Notes under the pieces: generated by a model | The model's input: only the letters and a program-made list of their open reading frames with translations | The model's database searches: none | Told to the model about the DNA's origin: nothing | Shown: piece after piece, positions 6,597 to 11,504 of the stretch | Layout of the letters: each line of letters starts with the position of its first letter | How positions within the stretch are numbered: position 1 is the first letter of the stretch | Assembly (NCBI GenBank): GCA_964601265.1 | Contig: CAZRMT010000038.1 | Span: forward strand, 1 to 11,504 | DNA length: 11,504 bases | Source: UBA4675 sp964601265 | GTDB lineage: Bacteria; Bacillota; Clostridia; Christensenellales; Borkfalkiaceae | Direction: 5' to 3' | Position numbers and translations under genes: made by a program

Positions 6597-7148
6597 ATGA
6601 GAGTAGAAAACATTATAAAAAAAGTCGCTCGCATACTAGATATATACGGGCTCGAAGAGTATTTGGAAAAGGGCGTAAGCGAAAACGTCAGTCGTTCCGA
6701 AAGGGAAACGGAAACGCTTATATCTTCTCTAAATTGCGTGTTATACGAGCTTGCCACGGGCAAAATAAAGCTTACTAAAGAGCAGACTTTTAAAGTAGAA
6801 AAGGGCGAAATAAGTTTAAGCGACTTTAAATACAGACCCTATAAAATATTAAAAGTCATATCTCACGGCAAAAAAATCGTTTGCCAGTATCTTCCCGAAT
6901 CCCTAAAAGTCGACGGTGTGGACGAGGTAACCGTAAAATATCTTTACGTTCCGCCCGAGGCGTGTTTGTCAAGCGAAATTCTCGATAATTTCAACGACGA
7001 AAGATTGCTTTTATACGGAACGGCTTCCGAGTTTTGCTTGCGTGAAAACAGGTTTGACGAGGCAAAGCTATGGCGTAGCAAGTTCGAAAGCGTTTTAGCT
7101 ACGGTTATTCCGCCGAGCGGTTATATTGCGGAAAGGAGATTCGTCTAA
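6597..7148 (+). CDS. Head-tail adaptor-like protein
   Basis: A 183-aa protein with a perfect AAAAGGAG site at 6584-6591. The N-terminus (1-55) is helical. The middle is beta-rich (KYRPYKILKVISHGKKIVCQ, VDEVTVKYLYVPP), and residues 134-165 form the helix DERLLLYGTASEFCLRENRF...AKLWRSKFES. That last pattern (an L/Y-rich helix ending in E-A-x-x-W-x-x-x-Y/F) recurs in adaptor proteins that sit between portal and tail in short- and long-tailed phages. The position after the capsid gene and directly before a gp10-like tail hub supports a role like P22 gp4. It lacks any visible muramidase motif. It overlaps the next gene by one base (TAATG), so translation is coupled. Confidence 0.65.
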   Translation: MRVENIIKKVARILDIYGLEEYLEKGVSENVSRSERETETLISSLNCVLYELATGKIKLTKEQTFKVEKGEISLSDFKYRPYKILKVISHGKKIVCQYLPESLKVDGVDEVTVKYLYVPPEACLSSEILDNFNDERLLLYGTASEFCLRENRFDEAKLWRSKFESVLATVIPPSGYIAERRFV

Positions 7149-8539
7149 TGAAAACAAAACGCAAGGTAATAACCGACTTTAAAGGAATGTCGGGCGAAGT
7201 CAACGAAAGGCTTTTGCCGTCCTCGTACGCAAGCGTATCGTACAACTTCGACTGTTCGGACGGAACGCTTAAAGACGGGTTAGGCTTAAAAATTATGACT
7301 TTCCCCGACAACTTCGTTTGCAAGCTTCCCTCTAGCGAGCGCGCCGAAAAGCTGTGCTACTTCAAGCGATACGACAAGGAGGAAGAAAAGTACAAAGACG
7401 AAATACTTATTTTTTGTAGGAGCGGAGAAACCTATACCTATCCTTTCGGAGAAGCGGAGCCTAAAAAAATAGATTTCAAATTTTCCTCGTTGCCGAATGG
7501 TATAAAATACAAGTACGACGACAAAGATATTTTGCTATTAAATAGTAACGGCGAGCTTTACTCGTACGACGGCGAAAGAATAGAAAAAATAGAGGGCGCG
7601 CCCGAAATAAAGGATATGTGTATCCACAACGAAAGGCTGTTCGTTTTGTCCGAGGGCGAGGGTACCACGCTTTATTACTCGCAAGACTTTAACCCCTTTA
7701 ACTTTTCTTATTCCTTAAAAGAGGGCGGATATATCGACTTTCAAGACGAAAGAGGCGCGTTGCAAAGGGTAGTAAGTTCTATGGGCTATTTATACTTGTT
7801 TAGGAGTTTCGGCATATCCCGTCTTACCGCCTTTTACGACCAAAGCAATTTTTCGGTAGAGCATTTGTTCACGTCTACGGGGAAAATTTATTCGGGTTCC
7901 GTAACCCCTTGCGACGACGGAATAGTTTTTCTTGCAAAGGAGGGTTTTTATAAACTCACCTCATCGGGCGTAAACAAAATTTTATCTCGTTACGACGCCT
8001 TTTTAAAAGAAGTCGACAACAGCCGAGCAAAGGGCGTTTACCACGACGGAAGTTTGTTCGTTAATTGCAAAATGAAGCTGGCGGGGTTAGAGGAAGAGGT
8101 AACCGTAGTGTATTCGGTTGCAGAAAACAAAACCTATATTGCAAAAGGGCTAAACGCAACGGACTTGTTGTCCGTCAAAGGCGAAAGCTTTTCTTCCGTA
8201 GTCGTTGCCGTAAAAAACGGCGATTATCTTTACGGTTTGTCGGACAAATGCGTCGTTACGGGTACGGCGTTAAAAAAGTTATGGAAAACGCCTTTAACCG
8301 ATTTCGACTTGCCTTCCGTAGATAAATATATAATGCGAATAGAGGTGGTCGTGTCGGGAGAAATTACGGTTTTAATCGAAAGCGAAAACAAAAAAGAAAA
8401 AATAAAATTAAAGGGAAAGGATACGCTTGCGGGGGCTAACGTTCGCATAAAGGGGAAAGAGTTTGCTTTTTCGTTTATAAGCGAAACGGCGGGCTGTAAA
8501 ATACATAAACCCGTGATAACCTTTTCTTATTACGATTAG
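7148..8539 (+). CDS. P22 gp10-like tail hub, beta-propeller
   Basis: This 463-aa protein is almost the same length as P22 gp10 (472 aa), the packaged-DNA stabilisation and tail hub protein. It begins with a conserved-looking DFKGMSGEVNERLLPSS (10-26) and continues as repeated short strands typical of propellers. Residues 162-186 (ERLFVLSEGEGTTLYYSQDF then NPFNF) and 212-228 (MGYLYLFRSFGISRLTA) match the pattern of the family: a read-out of a local value, then S-x-D-x-N-P, then a query of a variable. The last 80 residues (RIEVVVSGEITVLIES..., KPVITFSYYD) form a beta-sandwich-like end. AAAGGAG lies at 7132-7138 inside the adaptor gene. Its neighbour order fits portal, adaptor, hub. Confidence 0.8.
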   Translation: MKTKRKVITDFKGMSGEVNERLLPSSYASVSYNFDCSDGTLKDGLGLKIMTFPDNFVCKLPSSERAEKLCYFKRYDKEEEKYKDEILIFCRSGETYTYPFGEAEPKKIDFKFSSLPNGIKYKYDDKDILLLNSNGELYSYDGERIEKIEGAPEIKDMCIHNERLFVLSEGEGTTLYYSQDFNPFNFSYSLKEGGYIDFQDERGALQRVVSSMGYLYLFRSFGISRLTAFYDQSNFSVEHLFTSTGKIYSGSVTPCDDGIVFLAKEGFYKLTSSGVNKILSRYDAFLKEVDNSRAKGVYHDGSLFVNCKMKLAGLEEEVTVVYSVAENKTYIAKGLNATDLLSVKGESFSSVVVAVKNGDYLYGLSDKCVVTGTALKKLWKTPLTDFDLPSVDKYIMRIEVVVSGEITVLIESENKKEKIKLKGKDTLAGANVRIKGKEFAFSFISETAGCKIHKPVITFSYYD

Positions 8540-8547
8540 GAGAGAAA

Positions 8548-9333
8548 ATGCAGGCATTAAAAGAGAGGTTGCACCTTTTATACGGGCGACTGAAAGACAA
8601 CGAAAAAGAGATAAAAAAATACAAAAGCACCGCCTTTTACGAAAGCGTAAAATTTTCCGACGACGGGAATTATATTGAATTGCGTTTTTATTGCGACGGC
8701 GGAAAAATCAAGATAGAAACGGAGAAAGAAGTCGAGCTTTATTTAAACGGCGTTCTAGCGCTTGCGGGCGAATACTTTTATTTGGATAAAGGCGAATACC
8801 TTCTAAAAGGCAAGGTAGACGAAAAAGAGGGCAGTATGGTAAAAGTAGTAATCTCGGGCGACGTTACGGAAATAAGCAAGGTAAAAAGCAAGGGCGTAAG
8901 CTTTAACGGCGCAAGCTATATTTTATGCGAGCGTGACAACGAGTTTGAGCTATATAAGTACGCAGACGAGAGTTTTTCGCTTGTTTTAAGCGGAACGGGG
9001 CAAAAGGCGGATATTTGTGGCGGAGAGGGGTTGTATTTTGCTTTTTTAAAGGATAACGTGGTGTCTTTACAAAAATATTCCGACGGAGCTTTCGTTAAAG
9101 TCGGCGAGTTTTCGGGCGAAGACTTTTTATGCGATTGTAGCCCAAAAATAACGCTATATATCGTTAAAAAGGGCGTTTTGTATCTTTACGAGCAAGAAAA
9201 CGACGAGTTCAAGGAATATAAAACCACGATAAAAACGGACAAAATTTACGCCGTTCGCGGTGAAAAAATAGTGTATAGAGATTTACAAGGAAACGTAAGA
9301 CTTAATTTCAGTATTCCGAGGGAAAGCAAATGA
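8548..9333 (+). CDS. Beta-rich tail or virion protein, unknown
   Basis: A 261-aa protein whose first 28 residues form a charged helix (LKERLHLLYGRLKDNEKEIKK), followed by a beta-sandwich-like domain (32-112) and then four or so propeller-blade-like repeats. Each repeat reads as a value strand followed by a Y/F-x-x-Y turn, for example ASYILCERDNEFELYKYADE, GLYFAFLKDNVVSLQKYSDG, ITLYIVKKGVLYLYEQEN, and IYAVRGEKIVYRDLQGNV. TAGGAGAG overlaps the stop of the gp10-like gene. It ends in a 4-bp ATGA overlap with the next gene, whose start looks like another blade. A tail accessory or fibre-attachment role is plausible from position; no family is recognised. Confidence 0.75.
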   Translation: MQALKERLHLLYGRLKDNEKEIKKYKSTAFYESVKFSDDGNYIELRFYCDGGKIKIETEKEVELYLNGVLALAGEYFYLDKGEYLLKGKVDEKEGSMVKVVISGDVTEISKVKSKGVSFNGASYILCERDNEFELYKYADESFSLVLSGTGQKADICGGEGLYFAFLKDNVVSLQKYSDGAFVKVGEFSGEDFLCDCSPKITLYIVKKGVLYLYEQENDEFKEYKTTIKTDKIYAVRGEKIVYRDLQGNVRLNFSIPRESK

Positions 9334-9515
9334 AAGATTATTTATTGACGAACGGTAGCGGTTACGGTTTTGACGAAAGCGGAAATCTTTTATGCGAAGA
9401 AAAGGGCAATTTCGTATCGTACGACGAAAGTTTTAAGCGGAGCGTTTTATCCCACGGCGGAAGATACGTATCCCTTTACGACGGTAAAAAGCTAATTTTT
9501 AAAAACGGAAAATTC
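9330..9515 (+). CDS. Beta-rich tail protein, 3' end lost in assembly gap
   Basis: The first 62 residues of a protein start at an ATG that overlaps the previous stop (ATGA), with a weak GAGGG site at 9318-9322. The residues (YLLTNGSGYGFDESGNLLCE, RYVSLYDGKKLIFKNG) resemble the blade-like repeats at the end of the preceding protein, so the two may form one structure. The gene runs into 100 Ns. Sequence beyond the gap keeps this frame open only because the run is 100 bases long; that continuation is the decamer array and should not be read as part of this protein. Confidence 0.75.
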
Positions 9516-9615
9516 NNNNNNNNNNNNNNNNNNNNNNNNNNNNNNNNNNNNNNNNNNNNNNNNNNNNNNNNNNNNNNNNNNNNNNNNNNNNNNNNNNNNN
9601 NNNNNNNNNNNNNNN
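9516..9615. other. Assembly gap of exactly 100 N
   Basis: One hundred Ns is a conventional scaffold spacer, so the true distance is unknown. The right side begins directly in decamer repeats that also occur at 111-561, the likely reason the assembly broke. Genes may be missing here, and the linkage across the gap rests on the scaffolding. Confidence 0.95.
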
Positions 9616-9770
9616 GAAAAGTGTCGAAAAGGTGCGAAAAACAACTAAATATTACTAAAAACAATGCAAAAAGTCGAACGGTGTATAAAACGGTCGCAAA
9701 AAAAATAATCAAGTCGAAAAAGGACGAAAAAAACAAAAACACGACGAAAAAGGTCGAAAAAAGGAGAAAA
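9616..9770. repeat. Second (C)GAAAA decamer array
   Basis: The sequence resumes after the gap in the same decamer pattern as 111-561: GTGTCGAAAA (9621), GGTGCGAAAA (9631), AAGTCGAAAA (9711), AGGACGAAAA (9721), ACGACGAAAA (9741), AGGTCGAAAA (9751). The first 27 bases match 457-483 with one mismatch. The ten-base register is kept throughout, to the final decamer AAGGAGAAAA (9761-9770), which is also the ribosome site of the next gene. It is more A-rich and more degenerate than the first array. Its left limit is hidden by the gap. Confidence 0.85.
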
Positions 9771-9771
9771 A

Positions 9772-10587
9772 ATGTTTAAAAAAATTATAGAAAAAGTAAA
9801 AAACGTTTTTAGCAACGCAAAAGCTAAAAAGGAAAACAAAACAAGCGGTTACGAAGAAATGAAAAACCAAATAGAGCAAGCCAAAAACGATTATTTAACG
9901 GAAACAGTAGATAAAAACGGTTCGAGGGCGGATTTAAAAAGGTTTTCCGACGGCGATATAAAAAACATTGCCGAAAGAATTCTTGCCGAGGACTACGAAA
10001 AGGAGAAAACATCCACGCAAAACAAGCTCGACGAAAAGTTGGACAAGTATTCCGAAAAAAAAGCGAAAGCGGAAGCCGATTACGCCGAAAAGAGCAGTTC
10101 AGAAGAGGAAAAAAGCGAAAAAAGCAAGACGGGGCTAAAAGACGGTTTTATGGAAAACGGCATTGCCCGTTCGTCGATTGCGAAATTAAAAGAGGAAGAA
10201 ATAGACAGTGCCAAAGCAGAAAAATTAAAAGCTTTAACCGATTTAAAAGATAGCGCCGTCGCCCTTGCGGAAGAAAGGATAGCCGGAGCAAAAGAGCAAG
10301 CGGACAAGGAAAATTATTACACGCAAAACCGTTACGAAAACGATTTAGCCGAAGAGTACGCAAAGCTAAAAAATCTGGTGGGGAGTAAATACGGCGACAG
10401 CATAACCGACAAAGAAAAAGCGGAGGAATATTCTTCAAAAGTAGTGGAATACGTCGGCGAATACTTAAAAGGTTTATCCGAGGACGAAATAAAAAACGCG
10501 TTAGAAAACGACCTATACATAAAAAGCGTCACGACCGAAGCCGAGCGAAAACACCTCAAAAACACGCTTTTAAGCAAAAAGTCTTAA
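9772..10587 (+). CDS. Charged coiled-coil protein, likely internal virion protein
   Basis: A 271-aa, very Lys/Glu-rich protein, almost wholly helical. An amphipathic basic N-terminus (MFKKIIEKVKNVF) is followed by long coiled-coil stretches at about 75-120 and 137-200 and a C-terminal helical bundle (210-268). The break at 125-137, GFMENGIARSSIA, resembles a G-x-x-x-x-G-x-A-R-S-S short motif that I recall from virion proteins of Clostridia phages. In short-tailed phages the genes after the tail hub often encode ejection proteins carried inside the capsid, which are helical and Lys/Glu-rich like this one. The role is inferred from composition and position. The site AAGGAGAAAA is the last unit of the repeat array. 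No clear terminator follows within the 87-bp gap to the next gene. Confidence 0.75.
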   Translation: MFKKIIEKVKNVFSNAKAKKENKTSGYEEMKNQIEQAKNDYLTETVDKNGSRADLKRFSDGDIKNIAERILAEDYEKEKTSTQNKLDEKLDKYSEKKAKAEADYAEKSSSEEEKSEKSKTGLKDGFMENGIARSSIAKLKEEEIDSAKAEKLKALTDLKDSAVALAEERIAGAKEQADKENYYTQNRYENDLAEEYAKLKNLVGSKYGDSITDKEKAEEYSSKVVEYVGEYLKGLSEDEIKNALENDLYIKSVTTEAERKHLKNTLLSKKS

Positions 10588-10648
10588 TCGTAATTTTTTA
10601 ATTCTCGCTAATTTTTTCAAAGCTTGTCTAGAACAAACTAAAAAAATA

Positions 10649-10657
10649 TGTTATAAT
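10649..10657 (+). promoter_or_regulatory. Extended -10 promoter of the toxin cassette
   Basis: TGTTATAAT is a perfect extended -10 (TG-N-TATAAT). The -35 region (TAGAAC at 10629-10634, 17 bp spacing) is poor. A near-palindrome TTGT-CTAGA-ACAA (10624-10636) overlaps the -35 and could be an operator. Expected start is about 10664, about 11 bases before the ATG, leaving only GGG of the ribosome site AAAGGG in the mRNA. Confidence 0.6.
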
Positions 10658-10674
10658 ACAAAAGGGAAAAGATA

Positions 10675-11223
10675 ATGAAGATATTAAATAAAATTGCAGA
10701 AAAATTACTAAGCTTTTTTATTTCGCTAAAGAAAAACGACTGGATTGAATGGATTGCACAAAAAAACGATTTTTTAGACGATTGTGATAAGTTAGACGGT
10801 TGTCACTTTATTGTAAAACAAATGCCCGATTATCCACAGCATATTAATTGTAGATGTAAATTAAAAAAAATAGCAAAACCGATTCCTAACATTACGGCAA
10901 AATCGTATGCCGATATTCGTAAATTTACAGAGTACGTTTTTAATGAAAATGATAATAATGGCAAAAAAGTCTTGTTTGAAAAATGGGGATATACCGTAGA
11001 AGACAGTGAGTATCTTAAAGAGCTTTTCCTCTCTCAGGCAATTGAAAAATATTGTAACGGAGAGTATGAATATAAGGGTATTGGTACGGTTTATCCGAGA
11101 ATAGAGATAGTTATCGAATTAAAAACGAAAAATCAAAAGAAATTGCAGATAAAAACAGGTTGGAGTTTATTGCCAAAAGGCGAAATAAAAATGAGTACCC
11201 CGTTTTCGGGGTTTAAGGAGTGA
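10675..11223 (+). CDS. MuF-remnant / DUF6883-like probable toxin
   Basis: This 182-aa protein has two parts. Residues 36-63 read D-C-D-K-L-D-G-C-x-F, then P-Q-H-I-N-C-R-C-K-L. This is the end of the MuF minor-head domain, whose cysteine/histidine cluster has the form C-x-x-L-D-G...HPNCRC. The main part of that domain is missing. Residues about 70-180 resemble DUF6883: GKKVLFEKWGY (96-106), then a long helix, then the GTVYPRIEIVIEL strand, and W-x-L-x-P-x-G-x-x-x-x-S-T at 163-176. Temperate phages encode toxins with this build, a MuF domain fused to a toxin, and DUF6883 genes often precede DUF4926 genes, as here. The N-terminus (MKILNKIAEKLLSFF) is a weak hydrophobic helix. Base composition is much more AT-rich than upstream genes, suggesting separate acquisition. 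No catalytic residues can be named. Confidence 0.6.
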   Translation: MKILNKIAEKLLSFFISLKKNDWIEWIAQKNDFLDDCDKLDGCHFIVKQMPDYPQHINCRCKLKKIAKPIPNITAKSYADIRKFTEYVFNENDNNGKKVLFEKWGYTVEDSEYLKELFLSQAIEKYCNGEYEYKGIGTVYPRIEIVIELKTKNQKKLQIKTGWSLLPKGEIKMSTPFSGFKE

Positions 11224-11227
11224 GTTT

Positions 11228-11504
11228 ATGGACAAAATAATTAACGATTTATTGGTAGAACCAATGGACGAAATAATTTTGCTTAACGATAATTATTCTA
11301 ATCAAGGGCTAAAAAAAGGGTATATCGGCATCGTGATTGACAATCTAATTGAAGAAAACGGCTATATTTTAGTTGATTTTTTCAATCCCTTTACGGGCGA
11401 AGATATAGCAGTACTTGCAAAAATCAAAAAAGGCGATTTTCGTATTTGCGACGCAAAACGTGACCGTGAAGCGGGAAAAGCTTACAGAGACCTTTTTAGA
11501 AAGT
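11228..11504 (+). CDS. DUF4926-like probable immunity protein, partial
   Basis: The reading frame stays open to the window end (92 codons, no stop). It starts four bases after the toxin stop, with AAGGAG (11215-11220) overlapping that gene's end. Residues 9-45 fit DUF4926: a D-E-I-I-L-L-N-D stretch, then GLKKGYIGIVID, then ENGYILVDFFNP (residues 42-53) and a G-E-D/T-x-A-V-L-x-x-I end. This is a small SH3-like barrel usually found downstream of DUF6883 genes and thought to be a cognate partner. It shares the AT-rich composition and probably the transcript of the preceding gene. The role as immunity protein is inferred from pairing; I cannot confirm the family by search. Confidence 0.65.
   Translation, partial: MDKIINDLLVEPMDEIILLNDNYSNQGLKKGYIGIVIDNLIEENGYILVDFFNPFTGEDIAVLAKIKKGDFRICDAKRDREAGKAYRDLFRK

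Noticed and set aside
9330..9779. One protein reading through the N gap
   Set aside because: The frame stays open only because the spacer is 100 bases. The sequence after the gap is repeat array, not tail-protein sequence.
10624..10636. LexA (SOS) box
   Set aside because: The Firmicutes LexA box needs GAAC...GTTC in that order; this site has TTGT...ACAA with no such halves.
10588..10648. Terminator after the coiled-coil gene
   Set aside because: The T-rich stretch has no GC-rich stem before it; only weak AT pairing is seen.

Overview
The window carries the head and tail structural module of a tailed phage or prophage with short-tail (podovirus, P22-like) architecture. The host is probably a Clostridia-type Firmicute, perhaps an uncultured gut lineage. 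Support for that host: AAGGAG ribosome sites before nearly every gene, A-rich coding strands, TTA/AAA-rich codons mixed with many CG-containing codons, and a 20-bp AGTGAAGTTTG-type tandem repeat at the left end that resembles repeats I recall from gut Firmicutes genomes. The host assignment is inference. No integrase, replication, lysis or repressor gene is visible, so prophage versus free phage versus domesticated remnant cannot be settled here.

Layout. Positions 1-80 hold four degenerate copies of a ~20-bp repeat. Positions 111-561 hold about 45 degenerate decamers ending in (C)GAAAA, which puts A-tracts in phase with the DNA helix for about 450 bp. At the left part of this array there is also a 40-bp higher-order unit. 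A minus-strand gene (576-1271) encodes a signal-peptide, SH3-like, single-pass membrane protein that diverges from the phage operon. From 1345 the plus strand reads: terminase large subunit, a small protein resembling the C-terminal part of a terminase small subunit, a small four-cysteine protein, P22-type portal, an 86-aa protein in the scaffold position, HK97-fold major capsid protein, a head-tail adaptor-like protein, a P22 gp10-like tail hub, a beta-rich tail protein, and the start of a second beta-rich protein that is cut by a 100-N assembly gap (9516-9615). Genes from 1345 to 5274 overlap or abut, and so do those from 6597 to the gap. This looks like one or two long transcripts, with a 143-bp break after the capsid gene.

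After the gap a second decamer array (9616-9770) of the same family runs straight into the ribosome-binding site of a 271-aa highly charged coiled-coil protein, probably an internal virion or ejection protein. The right end (10649-11504) is a more AT-rich cassette with its own extended -10 promoter. Its first gene has a C-x-x-L-D-G...P-x-H-x-N-C-R-C motif, like the end of a MuF phage head domain, fused to a DUF6883-like C-terminal domain. The second gene, running off the window, looks like DUF4926. I read this pair as a phage-borne toxin and immunity module.

The two most notable items are the helically phased A-tract arrays, found at two places in a phage structural region, and the MuF-remnant toxin/immunity cassette. 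The terminase gene order (TerL before a truncated TerS-like protein) is a third oddity.
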